Positions 11,162-21,985 of a stretch of DNA of 64,000 nt are shown one piece after another. The translations under genes and the position numbers were made by a program. The notes under the pieces are model-generated. The model made no database searches. It was not told the DNA's origin and was given only the letters and a program-made list of their open reading frames with translations. The stretch spans positions 1 through 64,000 of the forward strand of contig NW_027102663.1 of the NCBI RefSeq assembly GCF_036373705.1, read 5' to 3'. This DNA comes from Amia ocellicauda. Its lineage: Eukaryota; Chordata; Actinopteri; Amiiformes; Amiidae. The first letter of the stretch is position 1; every line of letters begins with the position of its first letter.

Positions 11162-11719
11162 TTAACACGCATGACATCTTTTAAAATCCTCACAAGAACA
11201 CCCCATCTGTATACATGGCTGGCTAGGGTCGTAAGTCATTGTGTTATAAGGGGGGGTCCACAGTGTACTGACAAACTCTGCCACTTTTTTATCATTTTGG
11301 CCTAAATCCTCACTGTACAAGGCCATAATATCGGGGTATGACCTTCCTTTAGATCTATGATATAAGAAAAACACACAGTGTTGACCACAAGTGAAGGTCT
11401 GAAGACTTTGTACTTGACGACCGCTGTAAATGGTTTCTTGACAGTTGTTGAGCAGAAAGTTATTTATCTTCCGAGGGAAAGGTCTGAAATCCGGGGGGTT
11501 TGCATAGGAATCAAAAAATTCACCACGGTGGTCCTCCCTTAGATAAATAGCCAGCCAATGTTCTCCGGGCATATTTTTAGGGTGTGTGTTGATTATGTAC
11601 ATTGCAGGTAAATTCTTGATCTTAAATTTAGGCAGCTGATCGCAGGCGTAGACTCCTTGAAACAGTTTCCGTGAGCCGGCCAGGGCATTCATGATGTGGT
11701 TGAGCTCTCTGGTGTTCAT
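11162..11719 (-). CDS. adenain-like cysteine protease (copy A)
   Basis: Shows GEHWLAIY (His), FFDSY (Asp) and CGQHC (Cys) in the adenain order. The start MNTREL was chosen because similar Polinton proteases begin this way. It looks whole. Confidence 0.88.
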   Translation of the reverse strand: MNTRELNHIMNALAGSRKLFQGVYACDQLPKFKIKNLPAMYIINTHPKNMPGEHWLAIYLREDHRGEFFDSYANPPDFRPFPRKINNFLLNNCQETIYSGRQVQSLQTFTCGQHCVFFLYHRSKGRSYPDIMALYSEDLGQNDKKVAEFVSTLWTPPYNTMTYDPSQPCIQMGCSCEDFKRCHAC

Positions 11720-11720
11720 T

Positions 11721-13015
11721 TTAATAATAATCATACAGAACGTTTCTCCTCTGATTCTCCTCAATAATGTTGTCAAACACAGCATTCACGACCATATTTA
11801 CAGTGCGTGGTAGAGGCTGCTTGAAACGCATCACCAAACGCATATTGCACGTCTTCATCAGTGAAAAATGTTGTCCACACTCTTCGTCAGGGGTCAGGTT
11901 GAAACCGTACAGGGTGTAACCGCTGCAGTATTCCCGGCGATCGATCAGCAGAGTTTGATCCTTGAGATGGCGACCCGTAGCCAGTACTAGACTGTAATAT
12001 TCACGAACCGCATTGCCGTTTTCAAAGTCAGGTTGAAAAGGTCTGGATGGAACCTGCACACCATCGATGTACAACGCTATAAATTCCGCGTTATAATGTT
12101 TAAAGATAAAGGGGTTCTTGTTGTAAACCCCGGTAAATGCATCATTATCCACGAGACCTATAATAACCTGTTTTGGGAGCTGTCCTAGAAACAGATTTTC
12201 CTGGTTCATCACCCGTGTCCCTGCGGGGATACTGTGGACTTTCATATAGACTCTTTCGATCGGGTACTTGGCGTTTGCCGTCATTAACGCCTGCGCGTGT
12301 CCTAGTTTAACCGCCGGGGAGACGGACACTTTTTTCACAAACAGCGAGGCCGATAATATGGTCAGTTTATATTTTTCAGTATCAGGGGTCATCAGACAAA
12401 AAGCACTTTTACTACGGATCATTTTAATTTTAATGTCTACCCCGTTGAGCATGAGTTTTTCTTGGAAAAATATGTCTGCATGGATATGCCCCATTAGCTC
12501 AAAGGTCCTCCCTTCTGTTGAAAAGGCCGTTCTTTTTTGCAAACCCTTATTGAGTCCCTCTGGATCCTTGTCGTCCATAGCTTCCGGGATGTCTTTGAAG
12601 AAAAGGCCGGGGTTGAACTGTTTGCTTAGGGTCTCCTCACTATAATTAAGGATACACTCCATCATGGCTCTATAGGGGTAAGTATTGCTGCTTTGACTAA
12701 TGAGCCGATCTCCCAGGGTCACATCCACCTGTGAAAACATGGTGGCCACCGGGTAATTGATGACCCCAGCGTTGGTCGTCTTCTCGATTGCATCGCCATC
12801 CTCATCAGTCACTTTACAGTTCATTAAAATAAATGTGTTATTCAAATCAATATAATCCTCGCCATTGCCAGCCATAAAAAACTCCAGAGGGGCCGTGTCT
12901 GAAATTGCAGAAAGAGAGGGAATCTCTACATATATGATCTTATCTATACTCGTTTGAGTGTATGGAACTGTAAACAGATCCAGTTCTGATTTGACGCATT
13001 CTTCCGAAAAGACAT
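11721..13015 (-). CDS. major capsid protein, double jelly roll (copy A)
   Basis: About 430 residues of hexon-like Polinton MCP, for example SELDLFTVPYTQTS near the N-terminus and NVLYDYY at the C-terminus. The N-terminal edge differs from copies C and D. See copy C. Confidence 0.88.
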
Positions 13016-13017
13016 GT

Positions 13018-13506
13018 TTAAAAGATGTATCCTGAGGCTCTATTTTTCTTTCTTTTAGACTTTCTTTTTGCAGGTTTTTTCTTGTGCTGCTTCCTTCTCC
13101 GAGTGTTTCCACGATATGTTGGAGAATGAGAGATTCTTCGTTTTTTGTTAGCCACGGATCGTCGTCGCCCTGGTGGACACATGCTGTTTCTTCTTTTACC
13201 CCCCCTCCTTGCCATTACCATGAGACCCGAACCCTCCTGATGCTCATGGCTAGCTGCCCGGTTCATAACATTGGTGAACACGTCACTAACAATATTTTTA
13301 GCCTCTGATTTCAAGTGGGGTCTGGCTATAGCAAAGCCTCTCTTAAGCAGGGGTACGGCCATTCTAAAGAGACCACGAAAGAGTCCTCCTAGACCGGCGC
13401 CATACATTGTGGGGGCTCCTACAAAACCGGGCAAAGCCGTTCCATCTTGCATCTTGTAATAATCCACATAGGCGCTAGGATCTACATAACCCCTCGAGGT
13501 AGCCAT
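13018..13506 (-). CDS. pVI/pX-like membrane-active basic protein (copy A)
   Basis: About 162 residues starting MATSRGYVDPS. It has a Gly/Leu/Phe-rich amphipathic segment (GLGGLFRGLFRMAVPLLKRG) and a C-terminus dense in Lys/Arg. It is probably an internal virion protein that binds DNA and disturbs membranes. It looks whole. Confidence 0.7.
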   Translation of the reverse strand: MATSRGYVDPSAYVDYYKMQDGTALPGFVGAPTMYGAGLGGLFRGLFRMAVPLLKRGFAIARPHLKSEAKNIVSDVFTNVMNRAASHEHQEGSGLMVMARRGGKRRNSMCPPGRRRSVANKKRRISHSPTYRGNTRRRKQHKKKPAKRKSKRKKNRASGYIF

Positions 13507-13507
13507 T

Positions 13508-14240
13508 TTAATAATGTACACACTGTTTCAGGGGTCGAAAATGTAGTTTGACATTAACTTTACCGAAGCGGAAGGGTACGTTGATATTCTGATCCGATTT
13601 TACTTCGATCGTGATGTTGTCAAATTGGGTCTTTGAGACTGGTACGTAGTGTGGTTTGTCATAAGTAATTGTGACCATGTCATTGCTTTTACCTTTAATA
13701 AGTACATTTCTCAAAAGGGGGACATAACTATCCCCGACCCTCTGGTGGGTTATGATATCCGTATACACATAAAGAGTGTAAAAGCCGCCCCACCACTTCT
13801 GAGAACCTGCTCTCTGTGTCAGAATAGAACCCAAATATACGCCCCAGTTGGCCGCTGGTTTGAATGCTAATACCTGGTTTTGACACCTTGTACACTCTGT
13901 TTTTAATAGGGTTGTAATATAGCTTGATGTTGGGGGTGCCTTCTGAGAACTGTTTATGCATCTCATCTAATATTTTATCCACATTGTCATAATAACCTCC
14001 GTGTATCGTGAATGTCCATTGACTCTTTTTAACATCATCAAAAATGGCGAAGGTGGCATCCTTATCTTGTAAAACAGCCCAAGTGTAAGGATACTGTATT
14101 TCCGCCAACCCCACTTCCCACGACCCCCTTAGATCTATAGATTTTCCAAATTGTACCGTGTAACTGGATATTTCATTTTTAGGGTATATATCGAGAGAGG
14201 CGTTACTGGGTAGAGTCACGTAGAAGCCTCCTGATTCCAT
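13508..14240 (-). pseudogene. penton-type minor capsid protein (copy A)
   Basis: Begins MESGGFYVTLPSN and continues with the jelly-roll pattern typical of Polinton pentons (IDLRGSWEVGLAEIQYP). It appears broken. Confidence 0.75.
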
Positions 14241-14286
14241 CTTGAGTATCGAAAGTAATGCCCACAACACACCCGCGGGCAAGTTG

Positions 14287-15396
14287 TTATAAGGATTGAA
14301 TATCGCAAACCTGTTGTTCCGGGACCCAACTATTGAACTTTTCAGGCCATCCAAGCCATTTCATCAACACATATTTTTTCCGGTTCTGGGTTTTTTCAGC
14401 TAATATCTTTTCAACTCTGTATACACTGTCTTTACCCACAATAATTTTTTGTAACTCGGCTTCGTAAAACGTTCCTTCTATATCCTCCCCGTCATAGTCT
14501 TTTAACCGGTACACGGGTGGGTCTCTAGCCAACTGTTCGGTAACTGTAAAATATTCGTCAGAAAATGTTTGTTCATAACCTTTGGCAAAAGTACTCCTTA
14601 GCTTTGAAACGCGAACCACATCACCGATGTTGAACTTATAAGTAGTTTTTCCCTTCTTAATAAATGGTCCGTATAATTTTTTATAGACCTTAAAAGAATT
14701 ACTTTGATCAACATCTATAGGCTTCATTTTAATACTGGTGTGATACCCTTGGTTGTAAGCATCGATAAAATCCTGAACTTTATCAAAATACTTGAACGTG
14801 TTGACCGCTGTAAAATATCTCCACATTTTGGTCTTTATGGTGCGGTTAAACCTCTCCACTACCGATGCCTTAAGCTCATTACCGGTGGTGAAATGATGTA
14901 TTTTGTGTCTCTTCAGTAGATTCTGAAATTCTCTGTTGAGAAACTCTTTTCCTTTATCAGTCTGCAGTTTTTTAGGACATCGACCCTGGGACAATATATC
15001 CTCAAAGGCCCTTGTCACCGCCCGACCTGTTTTATTATGTAGAATGCGAGCCCAGGCATTTTTTGATAACTCATCGATACACATCAACATCAATTTGTGA
15101 CCATTGTTATGTTTTGATAAATTTGACATATCGACTAGATCCATTTGCCATTGTGAGTCTATGTCAGTTGCATATACGCGGTTTCTTTTAAAGTTAATCC
15201 TGAGAGGTTTATGTAAGGTATAGGCGTCTTGTTCCCGTAACCATTCTGAAAGAACCACATCATTAACCTTCACTCCGGCCTCAGCGAGTCCTCTTTGAAA
15301 ACCCTTCTTACCCGCCAAACCCCCAATCTTGGCTGGGTTGTAGTATAGTTCCTGCATTTGGGGAGCTTGCCGAGTCATTCTGTCAAATAACCACAC
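14287..15396 (-). CDS. integrase with chromodomain (copy A)
   Basis: A 369-residue open frame. The rve catalytic core has Asp in WQMDLVDM (about 86), Asp in LQTDKGKEF (about 147) and Glu in VVERFNRT (about 181). The C-terminal 45-50 residues form a chromodomain (VEKILAEK...YVLMKWLGWPEKFNSWVP). It looks whole and is the best-preserved integrase in the window. Confidence 0.92.
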   Translation of the reverse strand: MWLFDRMTRQAPQMQELYYNPAKIGGLAGKKGFQRGLAEAGVKVNDVVLSEWLREQDAYTLHKPLRINFKRNRVYATDIDSQWQMDLVDMSNLSKHNNGHKLMLMCIDELSKNAWARILHNKTGRAVTRAFEDILSQGRCPKKLQTDKGKEFLNREFQNLLKRHKIHHFTTGNELKASVVERFNRTIKTKMWRYFTAVNTFKYFDKVQDFIDAYNQGYHTSIKMKPIDVDQSNSFKVYKKLYGPFIKKGKTTYKFNIGDVVRVSKLRSTFAKGYEQTFSDEYFTVTEQLARDPPVYRLKDYDGEDIEGTFYEAELQKIIVGKDSVYRVEKILAEKTQNRKKYVLMKWLGWPEKFNSWVPEQQVCDIQSL

Positions 15397-15730
15397 AGAC
15401 CCACACTATGCGCAAAGTTTTTATACAAGGTTTTTTATTCAACTTCAGGAGAGCAGATACCCCTTTTAAGACATTTGAGAAAAGTATAACATACACAACA
15501 ATTTTTTCTACGGTCCAGACAAAAAGAAATCAGATGATTGGTTTCTTGATCTATATCAACAAATATACCTGTTTCTTTATCTAGTAGGCACACACCTCAG
15601 TTACATATGTAAATAAAACAACAATATGACCTATTTTAAAAGTAAACAGAGGTGTATTAAACATGCTCAGTAAAAGGTCATACAGATGTTGATGAAATGG
15701 CCTAATATCATTCTTGGCCCCCTTGAGCGC
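15397..15730 (-). other. right-arm intergenic stretch (copy A)
   Basis: Contains a leftward AATAAA at 15434-15439 that would end right-arm transcripts, then AT-rich sequence. Only part of the small right-arm protein is recognisable toward 15700. Confidence 0.5.
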
Positions 15731-15983
15731 TTCATCCCAGTGTTCGTACCCCCCGGCCCTCCATGAGCTCCAGAGGCTGGGGATCCCCGAGACTCATTTG
15801 GACATCCATCGCACCGCATGTTGTATCGTCCTGAGGGACCGGGGTCTGAGGTCTTGGAGAGTAACCGCAGTCAAAGGGTTCCAGAGTGTATACAAAATCT
15901 GGGGAATAGAACCAGGGGTGATCCCGGGTTTGAAGAGGCCTGTAGAGCGTGTCGACGTCCGCAGCTTTCGGGTAAGACATTCT
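15730..15983 (-). pseudogene. CxxC-PSQ-HxC protein, N-terminal part (copy A)
   Basis: Starts MSYPKAADVD like the 282-residue protein of B, C and D, but only the N-terminal portion is recognisable. Confidence 0.7.
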
Positions 15984-16009
15984 CTTTAATTTTAAACCAT
16001 GAATGAATT

Positions 16010-16050
16010 GTTGCGCCTTTTATCCTATCTCTTCACTACGTCACGACACA
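16010..16050 (-). promoter_or_regulatory. right-arm promoter (copy A)
   Basis: Read leftward, a TGACGT site (16038-16043) precedes a GATAAAAGG TATA-like box just upstream of the MSYPKAADVD start. Confidence 0.55.
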
Positions 16051-16058
16051 CCGCCCTC

Positions 16059-16769
16059 TTAGAAGAGAGTAGCCCCTGAGCCGTCAGACCCCCCTCCAAA
16101 ACCCCACACGTCGTCTGTTTTATCATCGTCGTCGTCATTCAAGGGGAATATATAATCCATAATCCAGCATATTCTCCATCTAACCAATTCCAGTTGCGAA
16201 CATTTGGTCAAGATGTCAAAACCATAATTTATACAGTTTATGACCTCTTTCAAGAACGGACAGTCCACGGCGTCAAACATAATTTCAGTAACCTGTTTTT
16301 CTGGATCCTCCACACCCCCTTCAATAGGGTTTGTAATCAGGGTACTGCTAAACAAAACCTTACGATCTGTAGTTAGAGATAGACTCTTCACCACTCTACC
16401 GTAGTTCTGCAAGCTTTCCCATTCACACCTTTCAAAACCCTGAGTCGGAGACTCCATTTCGCATTCTCTTGGACCCTCTTGCAAGCCTTCTAGAGTCTTA
16501 TCCACAAGCCCCAGATCTCTCCAGGCCATCACCTTCAACCAGTCCTCATAAGAGTATTCAATTACCGTCTCAAAAGGTTCCAACGTACCCTCCTTCTCTC
16601 CCAAAGCAAAAAGCTCCACTCCAACATAGCTGGGATCCCTTTTAAAGCGGTAACCCCGTCGAGCCCCCCAGAACAACACCCAGGAGCGTTCAATCTTCAA
16701 ATTGGTGAGTACAGGAACCCTTGCCCGGGATTGTTTCTTGCGGGGTTTCATGTTGATGTCGCTGGACAT
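16059..16769 (-). CDS. right-end protein, unknown (copy A)
   Basis: 236 residues, the longest version in the window. The N-terminus is basic (MSSDINMKPRKKQSR), the middle holds hydrophobic and aromatic clusters (VLFWGARRGYRFKRD), and the C-terminus is acidic with a DDDDDK run and a Gly/Ser tail. No family is recognised. Its position next to the inverted repeat, with a TATA box and TGACGT sites upstream, suggests an early or regulatory protein by analogy with adenovirus E4. That role is inference only. Confidence 0.6.
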   Translation of the reverse strand: MSSDINMKPRKKQSRARVPVLTNLKIERSWVLFWGARRGYRFKRDPSYVGVELFALGEKEGTLEPFETVIEYSYEDWLKVMAWRDLGLVDKTLEGLQEGPRECEMESPTQGFERCEWESLQNYGRVVKSLSLTTDRKVLFSSTLITNPIEGGVEDPEKQVTEIMFDAVDCPFLKEVINCINYGFDILTKCSQLELVRWRICWIMDYIFPLNDDDDDKTDDVWGFGGGSDGSGATLF

Positions 16770-16887
16770 GTTGAAGATGCGGGATGTTTCTGATGCTGAG
16801 AATTAAAGAGGTATTGCCTAAAAGCAGCGCGGGTTCTTAAATAGAGAGGAGAGTTTCGGGTAGTTGCCTTCAGAGGGGTGGGGGTAT

Positions 16888-17072
16888 TTATGGGTGGCCT
16901 TGTTGTTCAGGGTTTTATGGGTGTACACTTTCTGACGGATATGACGTAGGAATAATTAAGGAAATAACTCTACCTAAAATCATGCCCCCCAATTATGACG
17001 TAGGAATATTAATAAGCTTAGGGCATACGTCATAACAAAATAGGCCGCGCCCAAAAAACCCTACTATCTACT
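16888..17072 (+). repeat. right terminal inverted repeat (copy A)
   Basis: 185 bp, the reverse complement of the left repeats of B and C apart from scattered substitutions. It ends CCCTACTATCTACT. Confidence 0.93.
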
Positions 17073-17078
17073 CTTATG
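17073..17078. other. target-site duplication CTTATG (right of A)
   Basis: The same hexamer as beside Z, B and C, continuing into TAGTTGAAGG. Confidence 0.85.
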
Positions 17079-17388
17079 TAGTTGAAGGCGCAGTATAGCT
17101 CTGATAGTCTGGTGGTGACGGAAGACCACCAGCCGTTTGAACAAGCCATTCAGCATCACCTTGTTGGGCTAAGTGCAGGCACTGTCAGAGCGCAGGGCGT
17201 CCTGCCTTTGAAAGAGTTTCCGAAGTATCCTGATGTGCCCTTTAGCAATGCCAAACAGGTCAGTGAAAATGGCATCCTTTCGCGGCACAACAGACGCCAT
17301 CTCACAGCCTAGCCGACCTGAAACGCCTGAGCCCGTTTTACCAGCAGGCTCCAACGGTAACCATTCGAAGCAAGAGGCCACAGTGTCA

Positions 17389-17461
17389 GTTTCCGTAGTG
17401 TAGCAGTCATCACGTTTGCCTAACGCGCGAAAGGTCCCCCGTTCGAAACCGGGCGGAAACA
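17389..17461 (+). pseudogene. degenerate tRNA-Val (AAC type)
   Basis: Acceptor and anticodon arms are retained, but the T stem has a C-C mismatch and the D loop differs from its intact paralogues. It is probably inactive or weak. Confidence 0.75.
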
Positions 17462-17646
17462 GCCTGTTGTGGGCCGGTCCTTTTCATCCTGCTTGCCCTC
17501 GTGGTTCCCTGGAGGCAGTGGGTGGCTTTTCTTCATTGGAGTGCCCGAAATCGGTGCACTCAGAGCGTCCGTCCGTCGACAGGATGAAATTGTAAACGCT
17601 GGTGTAGCCACTTTTAATTAAAATCTGATGATGATGATGATGATGA

Positions 17647-17679
<33 letters not shown>

Positions 17680-18031
17680 CGTCGTGGTCGCCGTCATTAT
17701 TATTGTTAAAGTAAAGCAGTAGTTAGATTTGTTGCTACCGTAAGGTGTAGAAGGCACAATAGCTCTGATAGTCTGGTGGTGAAGGAAGACCACCAGCCGT
17801 TTGAACAAGCCATTCAGCATCACCTTGTTGGGCTAAGTGCAGGCACTGTCAGAGCGCAGGGCGTCCTGCCTTTGAAAGAGTTTCCAAAGTGTCCTGATGT
17901 GCCCTTGAGCAATGCAAAATAGGTCAGTGAAAATAGAAACCTTTATCTCACAGGCTGGCCCACGGGATACGCCTGTGCGCGTTTTACCAGCCTGCTTCGA
18001 TGGGAGCCATTCGAAACGCCAGGACGGGTCG

Positions 18032-18104
18032 GTTTCCTTAGTGTAGTGGCTATAACGTTCGCCTCACACGCGAAAGGTCCCTAGTTCGAAACCGGGCGGA
18101 AACA
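18032..18104 (+). pseudogene. degenerate tRNA-Val (CAC type)
   Basis: The anticodon CAC is kept, but pairing is lost at the last acceptor pair, in the D stem and in the T stem. It is probably not functional. Confidence 0.75.
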
Positions 18105-18321
18105 ACCCGCGGTGCACGCGTGCTAGTGCCGTGTTACCTGTCCCTGTAACGCGGCTGGCCATCGTTTTCTCTTCCTCGGAGTGGCAAGAAATCCTGACCT
18201 TGAGAACAAACGATCACAGAAGGGTAGCTTTGCGAGGCGCTGGAACTGACACTTTTAAAATCGATACATGTTGTTGCTGTTATAATATGACCGTAGCAGG
18301 ATCGGCGACATTGCTGTTACT

Positions 18322-18327
18322 CTTATG
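18322..18327. other. target-site duplication CTTATG (left of B)
   Basis: The hexamer sits immediately before the AGTAGATAGTAGGG tip, 218 bp past the tRNA relic, in the same context as the empty sites. Confidence 0.88.
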
Positions 18328-18512
18328 AGTAGATAGTAGGGTTTTTTGGGCGCGGCCTATTTTGTTATGACGTATGCCCTAAGCTTATTAATATTCCTAC
18401 GTCATAATTGGGGGGCGTGATTCTAGGTAGAGTTATTTCCTTAATTATTCCTACGTCATATCCGTCAGAAAGTGTACACCCATAAAACCCTGAACAACAA
18501 GGCCGCCCATAA
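18328..18512 (+). repeat. left terminal inverted repeat (copy B)
   Basis: 185 bp starting AGTAGATAGTAGGG, with ATTCCTACGTCATA twice and TATGACGTATG once. Identical in layout to the copy C left repeat. Confidence 0.93.
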
Positions 18513-18630
18513 CCTGTTGTTCTTGTTGTTCTTGTTGGTCAACTGTAGAGTGTGAATGGGTCGGCTCTTCCTGTAGTGGTTGGGGGTCTTTTTTAAATAT
18601 ACATGTAATGGTTTAGTAAATCTAAACCGT

Positions 18631-18862
18631 TATAAGATCAACAAGTTCTGTTGTCTGTAATGGTCCCAGGTCTTAACAATGCCAGTTTTGAATAGTGCGT
18701 TTATCATATTCACACTGTCTCTGTCTCTCTCTCTCTCTCTCTCGCCCAATCATTTTATAAGATCAACAAGTTCTGTTGTCTGTTATGATCCCAGGTCCTA
18801 ACAATGCCTGTTTTGCATAGGGTACTTATGTTATCCACACTGTATCTGGCTCTGTCTCTCCC
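18631..18862 (+). repeat. imperfect direct repeat pair (copy B)
   Basis: Two roughly 100-bp units share TATAAGATCAACAAGTTCTG and the order GATCCCAGG/GGTCCCAGG, TAACAATGCC, CACACTGT. A CT microsatellite separates them. Confidence 0.8.
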
Positions 18863-19604
18863 CTCAAATTTAATTAAAAATAAAATTAAAAAAGAGGGTG
18901 TGTGTGTGGGTGTTTGTGTGTATAGGTTAATTGTTTTTGTAAAAAAAAAAAAAAAAAAGCTGTGGTTATATTTTATCTCTCACATAATGTGTTCAGTCGT
19001 TTTACTTAAATACATTCTAGGGTCTTAAAGCTCATAAGAGTTAGACTTAAGATAAGGATATGCTTTTAAGGTATTTTAGCAGTCTCAATCCCTGATGATA
19101 AGGAATCATTTAAAAAATAAAAACAACTGATCACTCAATGCTAAATAGATCACATCACTCAAGGCTAAATCACTCACACCATGGGGGGCGGGGGCGGGAA
19201 TGGGCTCAGACAACAGTAGGTATGGCGTGTGGTATCAAAACATTCAGAATACTTTTAACCTATATAATTTATAAGCTTTGTAAAATAAACCCAAATATCT
19301 CTTTTGCGGGGATAAATGCTGTTCTGAGTAGTTTGTGACTTGTTTAATACCAAACAAAGCATCGCTATAAAAAAAAAAAAAAATCACTGTAAAAGCGCTA
19401 GTTATTTTAGATCTTTATAGTTATTTTCTTGGCTCAGGTTGTTTTTTAGTGCTTATAAAGGCCTGAAATATTCTTAGTGGTTGTTGACTACAGGTCTTGA
19501 TGCTTAAAAATGTTTTTTTGAGAGACCAAAAGGTTTTAATAAAAGTTTAGAGTAGAGAGGAGAGAGATCGTCTCCATCATGGTTTCTATTTGAAATTTGA
19601 TGCA

Positions 19605-19720
19605 GTGTCATTTTATTGGTTGGTTTTGATATGTTAATTGGTAACAGGGCGGCACAAAGGCCAGACCAGAACAATGCCTTACAAGCAGATCCGGCATGTG
19701 GCCATCATTATAAGTATGAA
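19605..19720 (+). promoter_or_regulatory. left-arm promoter (copy B)
   Basis: ATTGG at 19615-19619 and TATAAGTA at 19709-19716, in the same arrangement as copy A. Confidence 0.6.
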
Positions 19721-19781
19721 GGTCTGGTCTTCAGCTCGACAGACTCTTACTGACCTTTCGATTTAAGACTAAAGATCAACA

Positions 19782-21823
19782 ATGTCCGGAAACAACATCA
19801 GCGACTTCGATTTAAACGAGTTTTTAGGCAAGTCTTCAGATTATTTTCATTGACTCAGAGCGTGTTGTGTGCATGTATTGTAAATAAGGCTATAACATCT
19901 GTTTTAAGTTCTGTAAAATTATTTTTCAGCCAGTCAACAGGAGTTAATTCCCAACGCTGAGGAGATCATCTGGAACAACGACGGTAAGATTTTTGTGTTT
20001 GCGCTCATGGGTTCTTATGTATGGGTGTGTGTGGTTTTAAAGCGGCTCATTAGAGTTATGAAAACGTTTTAATATATATTAATGCCGGTCTCTTTAATTA
20101 CACAGAAACTATCGAAAGGTCTGTGATTAATGTCTCCGAGGATCGACCAAGAGAAGTGGTTGTCCCTAGACAGGCTGTCTGCCGACCGGGTAAGAACTAA
20201 ACCCCTGTTTGTTTGTATAACGTTTCTGTAAGATGTTTGAGTCCAGTTTTGTTAATTTTAAAAAATTATCCTGTCTAACAGTATTAAGAAACGTGGTTCG
20301 AGACAACGAAAGGCCTTCCACATCGAGGGCTTGTTTCGTTTTACCTTCGAGAACCGTAACCTTTCAAGAATCTGAAAGGCCGTCAGCCCCGGTATCTGAT
20401 AGCTGTGAGTATATGTCTGCAGCCTGTAAGAGGTTAAAGCTTTTTATAAAGCGGTGTGGTTAAAGGTTAAACATGTCTCTTACCTTCACAGCGGTGCAAA
20501 AAGCTAAACCAGCCAAAAAACATAAGAAACGATTATTCTGTGGAGGTAAGTAAGATCTTTCAAACTTTAATGTTTTTAAAAGGGCTTTGTTTGCCCGTTG
20601 AGGGCTAATATTTAAGCGATGGGTGACCGTTTCCTGTAGGGCGGGGGGTTCTGGGAAAGATCTTTAGAAGTCCGGACAGGTCTAGGCTTGTTTCTGGGGA
20701 ACGTGTTTAGAAATGACCGATTGCCGTACCGTCTGGTTAGGAAGTAAAGCCGTCCGAAAGGGTTTAGTAAGTTGTTTGGCTTATCTCCCGCTATTATACT
20801 TCTGATTTAAAGTGGTTGTAGGAAAAAGCTTGAAGGTGTTCATTGTATTTAATATTTAAACAGATCGTGAAAACGTTTGTGAAACAGGAAGTCCCGGGAT
20901 CAGGAAGCGTTTACACTTGGAACGTTCGTTTAAAAATGAAATGTTGTTGTGTGTGTGTGTGTTTTATTAACAATATTACAGTTTTTAAAGAAACATTTAA
21001 GAAACAGTTTATTTACAGTGGCTTCTCTGTTTTACATTTATTATCAAGTCCTAATAAATATATTGTCTGTAAATAATAAGGCGTTGTAGTGAATGTCTAA
21101 GGCTATTTTCAAAGGTCTAAAAAAGCTAAAGCTTTTGAATGTCCAGGACATGTTGTTTTAATTTTGATTTCTGTCGCCGTTTAAAGATGTAAATGTAATG
21201 TATATTTTTATTCTTCCCTAGACTCTTGGGATAGTCATTCTGTGGATGAGCTATTGAGGACAATTACCCCGTCTAAGTGGGATCAAACATCTTCCCCGGT
21301 GAGATCACCGAGAGGATCCCCCACGGTGGTCTTGGAGACCCCCCAACATCTACTCAGGCCACAGCCTTCTGGGGGTAATTCAACACCCCAGATTCAGCCC
21401 GCCGCATTGTCGGGCGGAACAAATACAGGCATCCAACAACCTCAGGGGTCGCCGTCAGTCAGGGCGGACACACCACCCAACGACGGCCTGGTTTCAACAT
21501 CGTCCCCCCAGACCCGTTTCTTGGCTACAGAAACGCGGAACAGTACCCCGCGCTTGGCCAGGGTGTCACCGCAAAGGCCTTCTTGGTCTCCGTCCATGAG
21601 TATACGCTCGCTCCCTGCCTCCTTCGACCGAGATTTACCGGAGCGACCATCCTTTGAAGCTGAGCCAGGCCACCAGACCCCGGAGCTACTTCCTGAAGGT
21701 CGGCATGAGTTGCTACATACTTTGTTACAAAATCAAAGACTTCTGTTAGTGGGGCAAAACCTGGTGATAGAGAGCCAAAACACCCTTATTAATACCCTTA
21801 CTAACGAATTGTACCGTATTTAA
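19782..21823 (+). CDS. left-arm gene, apparently spliced (copy B)
   Basis: The same layout as copy C. The last block (21242-21823) encodes the Ser/Pro-rich 193-residue segment. Confidence 0.55.
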
Positions 21824-21985
21824 TGTTTTAATAGACACAAAACGCCTTACTATTGTGGGTTGTTGGAAAAATAAAAAATACATTAAAAAATGTCCTGACT
21901 TGGTAAAAGAACTCACAAACTAAAGGATTATGAACAAGCTAGGGCCCCAAAAAGACCTTCCCGAGAGAACATCCCCGGCCCTGTT

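Larger units (their letters stand above)
2316..17072 (+). mobile_element. Polinton copy A (left repeat absent)
   Basis: A copy of about 14.8 kb with nearly the full gene set. It ends with a perfect-looking right inverted repeat and CTTATG. The left boundary joins spacer sequence (...GGTGTAGAAG) directly to internal left-arm sequence, the same join as in copy D. Parts in order are: left-arm gene, acidic helical protein, PolB, ATPase, small basic protein, virion-protein candidate, protease, MCP, pVI/pX-like protein, penton, integrase-chromodomain and right-arm proteins. It is broken, with roughly half a dozen breaks, and looks young by its similarity to B, C and D. Confidence 0.93.
17073..18327. 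repeat. tRNA-Val spacer block 2
   Basis: A block of about 1.25 kb with two degenerate tRNA-Val copies (17389 AAC type, 18032 CAC type) and a (GAT)n(GTT)n microsatellite at about 17628-17681. It is the shortest complete spacer block in the window. Confidence 0.85.
18513..19781 (+). other. left-arm leader region (copy B)
   Basis: No gene is seen. It holds a roughly 100-bp direct repeat (18631-18728 and 18756-18862), a (CT)n run at about 18718-18743, a TG-rich stretch near 18898-18924, A-runs near 18940 and 19368, and then the left-arm promoter. Copies A and D lack the first roughly 880 bp of the full left end. Confidence 0.6.

Noticed and set aside
13649-13870. Antisense open frames over penton, capsid and polymerase genes
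   Set aside because: They mirror conserved coding sequence on the opposite strand and show no family features of their own.
14287-15396. LTR retrotransposon or retrovirus, suggested by the integrase
   Set aside because: No reverse transcriptase, gag or LTRs are present. The integrase sits among PolB, ATPase, protease and capsid genes between inverted repeats, which is the Polinton layout.
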